A DNA stretch of 64,000 nt from Plutella xylostella (lineage: Eukaryota; Arthropoda; Insecta; Lepidoptera; Plutellidae). The position numbers and the translations under genes were made by a program. Of the stretch, positions 36,132-50,400 are shown one piece after another. The stretch lies in assembly GCF_932276165.1 (NCBI RefSeq), contig NC_064009.1, forward strand, positions 6,696,001 through 6,760,000. The letters are read 5' to 3'. Within the stretch, counting starts at the first letter, position 1; every line of letters starts with the position of its first letter. The notes beneath the pieces are model-generated. The model searched no databases, was not told where the DNA came from, and saw only the letters and a list, made by a program, of their open reading frames with translations.

Positions 36132-39100
36132 GGCCGGGCCCGCATATCCGCCACATCCTAATTGAGCAGATAGCCCCGCGTTAAATAGTCGAGATTGAAC
36201 CGAGATTGTTATCTGATTGCTGGCTCGATGGCCGTCGATCTCAGAATAAGGAAGTCCGTGTCTGTCTCTAGCCCTTCTGCCCGGAGGATATTGGATTAGT
36301 GACGAAATCTGTCGCCTGTCTAAATAAATTAGGTGTAATGTTATTTATGCTGATGGTGACATTATTGACCGGACATTGTTTGCCATGTGACCGGCCAGGA
36401 ATATTGGGCGCAACGTTTATTTGTCGTACGTATTCATTGTGATATATCTACGTAACGTATTAAAACCTTGTAAGTATAGAAAAATAAATAACTATGTATG
36501 TTTACAAATCTTAACAAACTTTGACTTTAAAGTCAGATACCAAACGTATATACCTACATATTTTAACTTCAGGACTTTGTAACTTATCAACGGTGGCCTA
36601 AATTAATGCTCAGTGTCTAATCTGACTAGTTGATACTTTAACTATAGTGACAAAACGCTAGTTCACGGTAGTATCTGTTAGGACACAATAAGAAAATAAC
36701 ATCTTATATTAGCTTGAGAGCAAAATATGCAGAGGGACCTTTAATTGCTCAACTTTATGACACAAACCCATTGAAGTTTTATTAGTATTGCATAATTTTT
36801 GAAAAAGGACACATCGACATGTGGCGCTCGTAAAGAGTGAGGCAAATGGACATTGGCCAGGTGGAGCGAGTAAATGTCATACATTTAATCCGTTTAGTAT
36901 TCACACGGGCTATTTCACTTGCTATCTGTACAAACAAATAAACATAATGAAGCTAGCCTTACGAACAAAGCGGTCTTTATCAACTCTGTACTCACTTACA
37001 AGTTTTGAAAATGTTCTCATTAAAGAAAAAAAGCATATTGTACGACGCAATATCGAGCTTGATTCTAAGGGCTCTCGGCACAATATGCTGGCCTCATTAT
37101 AAGGGTCCTTTTGTCCTAAGAACCAGTTCTATTTAGCAAAAGCAACGGGACATACAATAAGTGTATCAAAATGGCCCCCTAAAATTTTGTTACACATTCA
37201 TTGACTCTTGAGATGCGACATTTAGGTTCTTACGTTTTAACTTCGCTTAATTGAACTGGATGTATTTAATTTCATTCCTCTGTTTGAGTTCAAAAGCTAT
37301 TGTTCAGCCATAGCGAGTCAGTCTTGCATAGCCAAGAGTGCTGCGGGCGAAATCGTCACATTTCTTAGTAGACTTTGGGAATTTATAATCGCGAATGCAA
37401 AACGCCGTATTACTTCACGGTGCGGTCACATCATGATACGTTTGCACAAAACCTTTTGTGTTATACAGGACGTCGTCGCGTGATGCCATCATCAGAGCAT
37501 TGTTTACACAACCATTAGACACTTAATGAGTACTCTAATTGAGACTTCGTGACCCTGTAATTAATAACCACAGCATATATTCAACTGCAACTACACAAGT
37601 CGCTATGCTTTGTGGTAGACTGACGCTGCCAGCTAATTGCACACTCGGTCTCCGTAATAGTTGCGTCAAGTAAACGGTTAATTACGGACCCTTTAACGTA
37701 ATTTCACGGATCCATGGTTTGAGATCAACACAGTGTTTAAACGGTCTGTGTCAGCACTGCGCCGCATGATAATAGATTTCACTTCTGACCCAAAGTAGAA
37801 ATTTAATTGACAACGCTCGCTGCCGGCTTGTGGGACTGCGACACCACGTAATGGTGTGTTCTTTTTTTTAATTAACTAATATTAAATTTGGTATTGGCAC
37901 GTTTTAGTTGTAACAAAATCGGAAACCTTGACGTTTAGTGAGAAGCAACAATGGGTGGGATTTGTCGTCATTGCGCACGTGACTGTAGAGCAAACAAAGC
38001 GGTACCTCGCGGACTCTGATTATTTTCCATCAATTTTCATATTTTTTTATTCCATATTTTTTTTAACATAAACGTGACACCTTCGCCCAACCTTGAATAC
38101 TTATACACTTGCGATTTGCAATTCAATGCCCATAAACATTGCGGGGATCGAGCTACGAATCAAACTCTACAATAATCAATTTTAGGTGATACAGGGTGTG
38201 AAGTGATATTGTAAGCTGCAAAGGAGTCAAACAATTCATATTTTATTCTATCACTTATGAAAACTTCCATTAAAAGCATGTTGGTTACGTGACTTTTCGT
38301 ATGGAGAGATAGGTTTTTTACGAAATTTATAACGTGTTCTGATTCCCTATTCGGTGTGCAGTGTTACAAGTAACTGATTTGTGAATTTTCTTTTTGTTTC
38401 ATGTACGCTACCATGACTGCCAAAGCAGTATAAGTAGGTATTATTAGATGTTTGTGTTTGGGAATATTGTTTACAAGTAGGCCACATTTTGCTGTTGATT
38501 TAAGTAGGTAGTATACTTTAGGCAGTTCTGTGCATGAATAATTAATCAATTAAAAAACCCATAACCCACGTCTCTATAACAACGTAAGTATTAGTACACG
38601 CATAACAAAAAGTACTTATAGGTACTTACCATCAAGTAGATGGCCTTCTCTCTCTCTCTGAAAGGGAATGTATATTAGAACAAAGTAATAAATCTTCATT
38701 TACATTAAGATACGGTTGGAGAGAATGTCATTATTCAACCGCGGGTCAATCGGTTCTATGTCCAAGTTGGTCACAAACAAACAAAATATTCCACCGTAAT
38801 GACCAACTGGGCCGGATGATGTTAGATCATGCTGTACGGATTTACAGACTTCTGTTGCAAACTGTTTTGCTCAACTTAATTAAACCATGCATATAAATAT
38901 CAGTATGCACTTATACAGACAATGAAGTCACTGAGAAAATGTAACTGGGAACAGTTGCCTGATCGTTTAATGTTATAATACCTATGTAAATACGAGTATA
39001 TATGTAGATAGTTCTAATGTTAATGCAAATTATGATGCACTGGTGTTCTATATAACTAGAATTAGCTTAAATGTCTGCACCACCAATGATTCGAGACGTA

Positions 39101-41336
39101 GCCATAATGTGCACTGTATCCGGTCACCATCGCGAAATAAAATATCATAGGTTACGTTACTTTTTCACAGACACAATAAAGAGAAGAAAAATACTGTGTT
39201 AATTTTATAATAACCTTAGTATCGTGAATATTATACTATTTCTGAGAACAGCATATTTTTAATTCATATGCTAAATAAATACATCGCCAGCAACTTTGAA
39301 GTCATTTAATGATACAACAATGGGCAGATCCATGACGGTTGTCGAATGCTAATTCGAGAATTTCATCAAAATTAACATGGTCGCCGCGTAGCCAGCTGGT
39401 GTTTTTAACTTTATTTCTATTTTTACACTTCTGACTCATCTACAGTACAAGCTTTCACGTCTTCACATTAAATTAGTTTTTTTTCTCATTTACCTAGTAG
39501 ATATGGACATTTGATACTCAAAATGTTCCTAACTGTACTTATTACCAGCTATTCGTAAAATACAATTATCAAATGTATCACTGTTTATAAAGCATACTGG
39601 AAAATACATCACAAAGTTAATAACATTATGTTCTAGAAAGTACACAGTCTTTCAACTATGCCGTCAATACGACATTTGTCATCAATTTCTATTCCGTTAT
39701 AACTTGCAGAAGCTATCGTTCGTCACGCACATTCAACACCGCCACTCTTCCGCTATCCACCAACATCAGTGGGCATATGTTCTTGCACTGTGGCGCCACT
39801 TTATACGCGAAATTGTTAATATAGTGCTTTATCGCCATCAACTTCACCAGTTTCCACTCGCCGCCACAGCCGACCATCTTTAATGTCATTTGCATAGCGA
39901 ACTTTCCTAGCAATTTTCGCCATCATAAAGTGATCAAACTGTGCAATAAATCAGTAGCTGTGGGACTTTCCTCGATATCTCATTACGATTCTCTATGGTA
40001 TTTTGTAGCGTGTAGTTTCTGACATTTTGCCAGCTTTTTGTGCATGTAACTTTGTTGTTATGTGCAGTTATGCTAATACGCCTAATGGTGGTGTGTTGTT
40101 TAAATTCCTTTCGCTGTAACTTTAATGTATGGGTGGGAAATGCAATTCCTGAAAAATGCTTCGGTTTATTACTATCAGCTATTTGGCAAGATTACTTAAT
40201 ATAGTGGTATAGCGGTTGCATTTTAATGTTATGGCGTGTGGTACTTTCAATAGTGTATAATAGTGATACAAACAACCAAGAGTTGCACTAAACTTGAAAA
40301 AAATATATGATTGCAAGAAAAAATACATTTAGAAGAGCAAGATCATTGGTATGCAAGTTACACGAAGTCGAACAAAAGGCATTATAGCATCCGTTCCCTC
40401 GACAACACTTCGCTTCTTATTATTATCCTAATGACGAAAATTTATAGCTCCTTAAATTTGGCGTGCTGCAAATATTAAGCGAGTCTCGCTTTTTATATGA
40501 ATAAAAAGTTTTGAAAGAAACAATCCAACGACCATTCAAGTCTGAATGTCTGAGATCATTTTTGGATTTTGAGTTGATGTGACTCATTGGAACTGATACT
40601 CTTTGAAATAGGTATTTGTTCACCTTTTTACGTAAACAAAACAATTCTTTGGAGAAATTGAATAACAAGGCAAAAGTATTCAAGTATCTTTATTATGTAC
40701 TGTTAAGGAGTTACTGTTAAAAAATATGTGACCCAATAGATCAAGGCATGTATTGGGTGCTGTGACTGAATAGTACTATTTATACAGACGCGACTAATAA
40801 CTTAACTCGTGATGAATCTCTGGTTCTAAGAATGTCTGTCAAGTAATTTCAAATTCAGAATCTTCAGCGTATTTCTAAATCTGCATTCAAGCCGTCTGCG
40901 TCCGTCGCAACTCTGATGTGGATTTTTATGCTAAATACGCAACAATGCACTGATGCACTGTCCATCATTCGCTCGCTATGGTTTGTTTTCGTCTAATTTG
41001 AATGTCTAATGTACGTATGCATACAGCCTTATCGTTTCGCTGTTTCACTTATCCCTATGCTAATCGTATCGTCTTAGTGGTCGGTGAATAAACCTATTTA
41101 TCTTTAAGGTCGTTATGTCTTTCTATATTAAGTTCGTAAAGATACGACGCCAACTTAAAGCGTACGAAAGTCACTGGAATGTCAAATCGATACCAATTCA
41201 ATAAGGCGCCATTTTCGTTTGCACAATTTTTTCAGCTGTAGTGTTATTGAAAGAGCTTCTCCTACCATATTCCCGTTGTATAATCAACGCTATTCTCGCG
41301 TATTTTTATTGATTCTCCCGCTCCCCCCCGCGCCTG

Positions 41337-41355
41337 CCCCCCCCCCCCACCCCCC
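41337..41355. repeat. C-homopolymer tract (C12, A, C6)
   Basis: Part of a longer C-rich segment (about 41318-41360) in AT-rich DNA. It could form an i-motif, with a G-quadruplex on the other strand, and is prone to assembly error. Confidence 0.8.
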
Positions 41356-44300
41356 ACCACGAGGAAGCTGGCTGGAAGCTGCCTCCTACCGCGCATTCAT
41401 AATCGTATCGGCACACACGACACTTTTAACCCACAAAATACTGCCTTAATTTAAAGCTCATACGATCCTTTTTAGCGTCAAACGAAGCCTGGAAAGAATG
41501 GAAGAAAATCGTGCGTTACCAGCCATGAGACATTAAGCGTCATATAAATTACATTAGCATATAAATAAAGTATTTTTGTTATGTCGGAGGTTCTGTCCGT
41601 ATATCTGGGTCTTTTACGACGTCGGGCTCGGGGTAAGCCGCGACATTTTTGTTCTCCTTTTTAGATAAATCCACCGTCTTAACGACCGCAAGCAAATACA
41701 TGTTATCGGTATACGTTTATTGCTTATTCGATCTCATAAATAATTCCAATGGAAACACGCACGAAAATTAATTTTGTATGTTATGAAAAGGGATCCATGT
41801 AACAATGCGATACGAACTTTTGATAAACTGATAGAGTGTAACGAATTATACTTTATTTAATAATTTATTTACGTAATGATATTTTGTTAACCAATCACAT
41901 AAATAAGGTTTCAGTATTAAGGATAATTTAATTTATTTATGGATTAATTAAGGATAATTAAATTTAATTGGCTGAGAAAACTTTACATTTGCTAATGTTC
42001 ACTGAAAAATTCTGCCCCGCCCCGGGTGGGAGCCGCTATTCGCCAACGGGAGGGATAAATGGGGACAAACAGAGATAGGGAACGACGCTAAGATAGATAA
42101 AGCGGATAGTTTGTAAAGCTTAATTATTTCAGACTCTATTTCCAAGAAAGAAGGTGACCTAATTCGTGCAAGTGGCAACTGAAAACCTTTTTTCTTCGGT
42201 AGCTATAATTTCAAGTTTTATATTTAATAGCTAAAGTATATTTTTAGCAAGTATAAAGTTAGTCAATTTATATTTCATTTGAAGATTTTAAAGCGAATAA
42301 AGTGATACGTCCCGTATAATATGTATTTCATAGTTCGTGAGGACTTCATAGGCACATAACTAAGAACACAGTACACATTTTAATAAAGGGGGGATAAGAA
42401 AATTGCATAGAGGTATTATTGTAAGAAAAATACCTTCATAGGGAGAACGTATCAGGCTACGTCGACGGATCAAATTGACAATTCAGCGGAGAAAAGTGTT
42501 CCTCGACTCGAGAAATTTATTCCCATAGGTATGACGCTCAATCATTGACATTTTTTCATTTCCCTTCCACGTCTCGTTTTCCTCGTGGCCGATACAGGGT
42601 GATCTACAAATGAATCTACCTGTCTAGTACTTGATGATTTTGTTACTTTATTTGTGCCGTGAGCACTAGGACTTACGGGGAATTTTGTAAATTTCATAAG
42701 TCAACATCTTCAATTATAATAACCATCACATTTAAAACAATAATCATGGTTTGCCCTCGTGTGAGATACATTTAAATTTTCTATTATACCGGCATTTTGT
42801 TTTTGAAATAACAATCATCTTGAAATTTAATTTCTGAAGGATTTAAATCTGATTCACAAACTATCGCATCCTGTATAACACACGGGTACGAAGGATTAGG
42901 CATGTCGGGGGATATTGTGCCGTGAATACTAAGATGGACAAGAAAAATTACAACCCAGATACATATCTAGAGATCGAACGATACAGCTTTAGGGGTGTAA
43001 TTCGGGCGCAGCCGGGAAAGTGAGAAAAATGTTACCCCTAGGCCGTATTTCCACCCCGCGGCTGTTTCTGTAACCCTGATTGAATGGCTAGCAAGTACGT
43101 CACTTTAGCCAAGGACCATTTTTTATGCAGCCTTTGATGTTTAAACTTTTATGAGACTGGTGTATTTGAATTATTTCGGCGTTCCATTTTTAAAGCGCAG
43201 AAGCAACAGTGTTTACGTTCATTTGGCCTCTATTATGCTAGATTGTGAAGTGACGAATGTTATTTTCAAAAATGATGAAGAGGCCAAAATTGGCTAGGCA
43301 AGAACAAATCAAAAATATATGCACCCTCTGTGCGGTACGTGGGTTGTTTTCCGAAGGGCAATTTACATGACGGGACCACCTCGTCACGTGCGACGATTTT
43401 TTATTTAAATTGTTATATTTAGACGTCTCTAACTGTTGCCATTCTTCACGGGGTAGGCTATGAATAAATGTGAAAGGGCTTAGTGCGTCTTAACATACCA
43501 TGTTACTCCATTCAAAGTACCTTTAAATCCATTAACAAAGAAATCAAACAATTTTAATGGCATTGCTTACGAGTAATAACAAGACACACGATATAATCTT
43601 AAATGCAAATACCTACCTTATGTAGGTTTCAAATCTCGTATTTAATATATGACGAACCTCATTATAACTTTTGTCGTAAGACCAAAAGTACTTTCCTACT
43701 CCGTAGAACTTCCTGAAAAAGAAATCTTCAAAATGTAATTACGACAAAATCACATTTTCCTATACGGTCGTGATTTCCATCATCACCATACACGGCGCTA
43801 TATGTTAGATCTCACACATCCCCCATTTATATTAGGAAGGTCCGTACTAATGCCTCCACCCCCCTCCACCCCACCCCCGTCTGCGCCTTATTTTGTTCAT
43901 AAAGCCCCCTATCTACGATTTCGGGCCCATTTCATTTGAATGTCCAACAGTTATATACGCTACTTTTTTACCCCCGACTCTCATTTGTTTTTCTTATCGC
44001 CAATCACCTTTATGTCTTCATTGATCGCGATTGTCTCGTGATTTATTTAGAACTACTCTACGGACCCTTATTAGACTTTCTATTTGTTGTTAATTATCAA
44101 AGTAATTAATTATACTATGTAGGTATTATCTTGTAGAAAGCCCACGCCCTCTTGCAATACCTACGATCCCGCCCTTGTTAGAGAAACCTCCCTTCCATGT
44201 ACCAGGCGCGCATAGACATAGAGCGGTTGTATTTACTCTTAATGAAGCTGCGGGCAAGGCGTCGATGACTCGTTGTTTCTGTGTAATTAGAAGCGAGGGC

Positions 44301-47041
44301 GCATGCGCCGACCACGCCCAGCGCAGCCTCCGCCCGCGCCCCCGCACCCCACCCTGCCTTTAATTACTGCCAAGACATTACCCCTTAATACCTTTATATA
44401 CCTCGGAGCTCCCGCACAAAGCTTCACAGAGTAATAATGCGCAATTACATTTTATTTTTCGAACGAAGCTCGTAAATAAAATAAGATTTTTCTTCATATC
44501 TTTCTTACATTAGTCCATTATGGGGAAGGGGTGGGTAGGTAAATTCTCCCGTTTGTAACAAAGGGTGATGTCTGAGTGAATGCTCCGCACGTTCCGTATC
44601 TGCCTCATTTTTCACTACATTGGTTTTACATGTTAAATGTTCGTTTGTTGTTTTGGCTGCCGACTTGCCATTTCTTTGTGTTGGAATGTAAACGAGATTT
44701 TAGAAGGAAAACTATTAGAGATAGATTGTTATTACACTTTATTCATGCTTAAGTAGGTAGTACGTTGTACGCCAAATCTGTGCCCCTGCGCCAAAATACA
44801 CAAAAGCAGTTCTCTGTTATAAAAGTACGTCTCCATTTTAGTAATATTTAATTTCGAATTCAGAACACGGTAGAATCGCGTCGTCTTTTTAAAGTTCGAA
44901 GCGCTTTACATAGAGAAATTGCAAAACTCCGCGCTACACACATTAAAACTTGGCGTGCAGTCGAAATTGAAAATGCGGCTTAGCTCTCCGAGGCAAGTGT
45001 GCATGAGCCTTAATACTTCATGTGAAATGGAACTGCGCCCGAGATAATGGAAACTTTGTCTGGAATACGTGTTGGACATTGAGGGAAAATAATTGCTACA
45101 CCGACTTTTGTAATGGCTCTGCACTTTGTAGCCATCGAAGAGCATTAAGTTGTTATTTAAGAACTATTTCTGGTACTGAAAATTCGGTATACAATAATAC
45201 ACCAACATAAAATTTGCATATCTGAAACATGCTTATGTGTCACCATCAACCCATGTAAAGACAATTTAAGCGTAAACCACAATGTGCTTGCGCATAAAGG
45301 CCGTATAAAGGAAGAGGCAGCCTCTAAACACACAAGCCTGAAACTATAATCTCTAACTCGATCTGAATTTCATTTTATGCCCGAACTGCCACGTATGTCC
45401 TTCGTAACTTGCCGGCCGTCCGCTGTCAAATTTTAATTTCCCCCTCAAATATTTACCATCGCAAAAAGGATTCCCGACGGGCCCGAGTCTAATAAGTTTT
45501 CCATAAGGGGGGGTGAGTGTGTGTGGAGCAGTAGGCGATGGGGGGAGTCCTTATTGTGTTTGCCGGAGCAGCGCATCCCGGCGCATACATAACAAGATGA
45601 ATATGTACCTTACCACCCCTTTGGACCCGCCCCGCGCCGTATAAAACTCTCGGAATATACTCGTGCACCCAAATTGCATTTTCGAATACTAATTCCTTTT
45701 AGAAACGGACTTGAAAGAAGGCGGGCTTTGTTTCGCCTCACTGGCTAATGTTATGTGCATTTCTAGGTGCATATACTTCCTTATTTAGACATAGAATGTT
45801 TATTTTTGGTGGCTTAGATATCACAAAAATCTACATAGACATATCGAAATTTAAACATAATACCTATAAGCACGTAGCTATAATGTTTACAGACATAATA
45901 GTTACGTAACCTTTTCCACACTTCTGTCATTGCCAATCGATGAACCTTTTTCCTCACCTTTTATAACCAGCTGACAAAATCATGTCCTCTGCGAAACAAG
46001 ATATGTTTAAAAATAGATTCTAAGATGGAAACTTTTACCGGTTTATTTTCACCCCGCAAATGAAGCCACAGTGGAAACAGAGCTTAAATGACGTTTTGAT
46101 TTCGGAAGCAATCCAAAGAAAGCGGTTAAGAATCCAGGCAGTTAGTGCGAAATGCGCTGACAAAATTCTTACGCCTTCGTCATTTAAAGCGCCGAACTTA
46201 ACGCCAATAGCGATGCTAAAAGGAAGAAAACGCGCCCGAGTTTTCACATCTCTACCGAGCGCGCTTGACACTGCCAAATCGGTCGCATCACTTTTTCCCG
46301 TCGGATTATTCGAACCAGCCGTTAATGTTTTTATTTAACGCCTCGAGGCATCGCGTCGGCGGCTCTCGTCACTTCGCCTAATTTATTGCAGACCTCTGCG
46401 ATCGTCGCCTGTTTTTGACGTCACAAAAAGGAGATTCGCGAGCACGGCCTTAGCGCTTCCAGCGACGCTTTTTGTCCACGTATCACTTTAATTACGGTCG
46501 GAATCGCGGACGTACAGACGGCCTATAGAAATGTACACTCTCTCATAAGTTATATCCGAGCTCCATTCCACTTAACAAAGACGGATCGCTCTTCCTCGAC
46601 TTTATTCCGATGATACCGATTTCTTCCCCCTTTAACACCGCATTTCCTATTTCCCTTTTTACAGGAATATTATCTGGATGATATCGTGACTTCATATCAT
46701 TACTGCATTCGATTTTTACAGTTGCTTCGATTATAAATTATAATATTGGCTAAATTACAGTTTACAAACCAAAAATTGGTTCAGGACCTTGATTAGTATT
46801 TTGATTTATATAGGAATAAGTTTCACGGGGTCACATGATCATGGTCACACAATATTACTTTTGGCAGCTTTCTGAAAAGTTTTTAAGTCTATCTACGATT
46901 TAAATTACTATACTATTATGGTAGAATAGTTTATTTACTGTATCACTGAACATATTATTTTAAGTATGGTATTTCATAAGACAAACATTAGGGAGGTACA
47001 AAGCGACGTGTCCTGAAATTATTCGTGCGCGACCCTCCCTA

Positions 47042-47052
47042 GGGGGGGGGGG
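47042..47052. repeat. G11 homopolymer tract
   Basis: Preceded by CCCTCCCTA and followed about 30 nt later by CTCCCCTCCCC, so the strand can fold G to C. A slippage-prone spot. Confidence 0.8.
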
Positions 47053-47380
47053 TTCTAGGAAAACATACATTTTTAACGTCTCCCCTCCCCGAGCTAGGGT
47101 GAGAAGAGGGAACTTAACAAAAAACCGAGCCTTAATTTCCAATGTCATCTCCGTGCCGCCTAATCCTCTTATCGTTTTATATTTCGTCCAAAGAATTTTT
47201 GTTTATTTTTCGTTTGTTTAGGAAACCGTCTATTGTTTATTGGTGGTCAGTGTTTTTGGATGATATTCGTTATTATTATTATACTTTCCTACTATTAACC
47301 GTTAAGTAACATGTTACATTTATATTTTGTTGTGTAACCAATATCATATCCCCTGCTGTATTTAATTATTCTTTAGATGT

Positions 47381-47468
47381 CACCAAAACCTCGCACCTAA
47401 CCAGACCTAACTCAAAAACAGAACAAAACCAAGCAACAAGCCAATCTAACCCAAAACCGCACAAAACC
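47381..47468. repeat. Strand-asymmetric A/C-rich stretch with CCTAA motifs
   Basis: 76 of 88 bases are A or C. CACCTAACC, GACCTAACTC and CTAACCC recall the insect telomeric unit CCTAA, but there is no regular array. Confidence 0.5.
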
Positions 47469-50400
47469 GTCTCCATTTCGGACAAATGCGAATACTTACA
47501 CACATTCCTCGTTCGATCGCTCTCTCGATGCAGATCGGACAATGGTCCGTCAGCGACCCGCCCGCATTAATCAGCTGTAGTACAACCATAATTCAACCTG
47601 GTATAGGTACCTGCCGGCCGCTATACACGTATGGTCAGGAGACTGCTTTATACTGTGAGGTTGACCGGCCGACTCGAGGTGGGACGCTGAATGGATGAGG
47701 CAGTAGTCGTGCAAATTCAGGTGTACGGTTCAGCGATTTGTAGGGCGATGAAGTGGATTAATAGCAAAGTGTTGTTCACGTGTTTGTACTGTTTTGTGCT
47801 CAATAACGTTAGTAAGCCTATTCGTAATTCAGCCTACAATTGTTGTTCAATGTTGAGGTACGAACCCCTACGTAGAACATAAATATATAAATAATAATTG
47901 GTTTTATAAAAAATACATACATCAAAATGAACAATAATCGATATTTAAAATATATTCATATTATACATAAATAAATTATATTTAGAAGTAATTATAACAT
48001 TATAAACGATATAATGTAGCATCAAAACCTAAACATGACCAAGTGCCGCATCCATTCCCATTAGTCCGCATCGCACGTTCGGTAGCGAAGCGAGTCCTTC
48101 ATATTTTACATAGAATGCCCGCGCCCCGTCAATACATTCAGCTCTCCCAGTTTCAATCACTCAGTCCTGTATCCACTATCGAGGATTTGCAAATTAAAGG
48201 ACCAATCTGATGGTATCAACGAGAACTACCCCATAACCATTGTAGCGACGGCTATCATCAGAATTCTAGCAGTAAACTGAGGACGTGTATTCTTTTAAAC
48301 ATTTTTAACCCTAATGGCGTGGACAAAGGTTCGAGATTTAGAGGTTTAAGTTAAAATATGTTTATAAAAAACCGTAATTAAAGCAAAAGGGTTTTATTTT
48401 GATATCAGAAAAAGGGCAAATTAATCATATATTATGGTGGAGACCTTTCCGAGAATAACTTCGAGTCCATTAATTAGACTAAACCAATAAAGAGGACATC
48501 TAAAGACACGTGTAGCCTTTGAATATAAAAAAGGGTTGCGTAGTATTCTAAATATTTCTTTGCCGGACCAAGCGCAGAGGGCCACTATTTTTTTAATTGT
48601 CGTTTTTATACGGATTCCGTTTTTTGTGATTGATTCAACATGCAGTTGTCATTGTATCCGTTTGGCTTTTGATCACTTTTTTTTCTCCTCCGACCGATTG
48701 TTTGTGTTTTAAGCAACGGTTTTAAATCTGTTTGTATATTCCGTATGGTAATACGGGACGTTTAATCAGACGACTGAATTTCAAATCGGACGAATGCTGT
48801 GTATTAAAAATAGTCTTATACATATATGAGTTAATTTGGTGACATTTGCATCGTCTGGAATATTCTTTTATGATGATAAGTCCCAGTATTTGCGGTGAAT
48901 CCAGTCCTTTGTTAAAATGTAAACATTTCATTATAATACCAGAATTAATTCTAGATCTGGATTATTTCATATTCTTATAATGTATTGGCAATGGTAGCCG
49001 GGACTTCGTGCCAGTCACCCACTGAACATTTATCAAACTGGTGTGGCTGCACCCTTATAGTAATAGGAACCTTTCATAATGTTTCATTAACTATTAATGC
49101 GTTGATGATAACGCATCAAAAGCTAAAATATCGGTAATATCCAATACACACTAAAGTCTTCACTGTGGTAATGGATTGGGTGACGAACTGATTTTGATTT
49201 ATGGAGGCGCACCATGTGATCGACTTTGTTTGTTAATGATTTTGTATTATTATTCAATCATCAGTATATGTTTCAGAAACTATACCATTTAAATTTTATC
49301 TCAATAATGAAATTAAAAAGGCAGATAAGTTGAAAGCAACATTTTAAATACCCATCAAAATAAGTTTATTTTGCACAGCCAGAGATCTGGGGCAATTTAA
49401 GAATGAGCATAAACCATTTTACGATGCGGGCCTGTTGATTTATTTCACATTCATAATTTGATGTTTCGGTACATCACAGGACTAATAACAGCTCGGAAAT
49501 GCGCATCTTGTGTAACAATCGTAAAATACACATTAAGAAGCATTAAAATACCACATTTTGGCATCTCGAGTCTTTCAGCGGGATTACTCTGATCTAGAAT
49601 AGATTGCCGATGATTTTTATTGCGTACGTCATGCATTCGTATTAAACGGTTTATTGTTATTTCGATATTATTTTAATATTTTATTGCCCCTGAGTGCTTT
49701 GAGCGTCGTAAAAGCAAAAGCTTATCAGACGCATGTTACTGTAAAAGTAGTTACGGGTGAATATTATAAGTTACATAAAATTATGGTTCGTCTTTATCTA
49801 TTTCTATATTTTATAATAAAAATCTATATTTTGAAAAAAATTCAAGTTAAACCCCGGTAGCACGGAGTGTTGTCACCTCATAAAAACAAAATAGAAAAGT
49901 GTAGACCCATCGCTTATCGACAACAATCTACACTGTAACTAAAACAAGTCTTAAACACTTAATTATCGAGTTAAAGTACTAAGACGGTGCAATCTTGGAA
50001 CACTTATCAAGTGTCCATAATAATTTGAGACGCGTTGTTACGGCGAGGTGCAAAAGTGGCTGACCTGACATCACGCCTGTGACCCTTGGAGAGCGTGCGT
50101 CCCGCTCGCACTGATGTCGTCGTCCCGCTCCCGCATCACGCCCCCGCTGCTCTCGCCATCTCCCTAAGATCTCATGTCTTCGCGGCTAAATTCAATTAAT
50201 GAGCTTTAGAACGTGGTGGTAAATTCTAATTTAGAACGGCACGGCCCCAGCTGCGCCGGCGGCGGCCGCGGTCCATCATCGTCATCTATTGTCATGTCTT
50301 CTTCTTTGGCTTTATAAACAATCTCTTTTATTTTCACCTAGGAGTTTAATCGGCGCGCGCTCGTGGAATTCCTGTCTCTATTCTTATCGGGTGGTCGTTT

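Noticed and set aside
39713..39913. 66-codon minus-strand frame
   Set aside because: Short, with no recognised family; could be a conserved non-coding patch or chance.
45638..45650. CCGTATAAAACTCTC, a TATA-like box in a GC-richer patch
   Set aside because: No initiator or downstream gene; a lone TATA match is common in AT-rich DNA.
46035..46338. Overlapping frames on both strands (92 and 80 codons)
   Set aside because: Both are open because the patch is GC-richer; neither has a recognisable domain. Better read as a possible regulatory patch.
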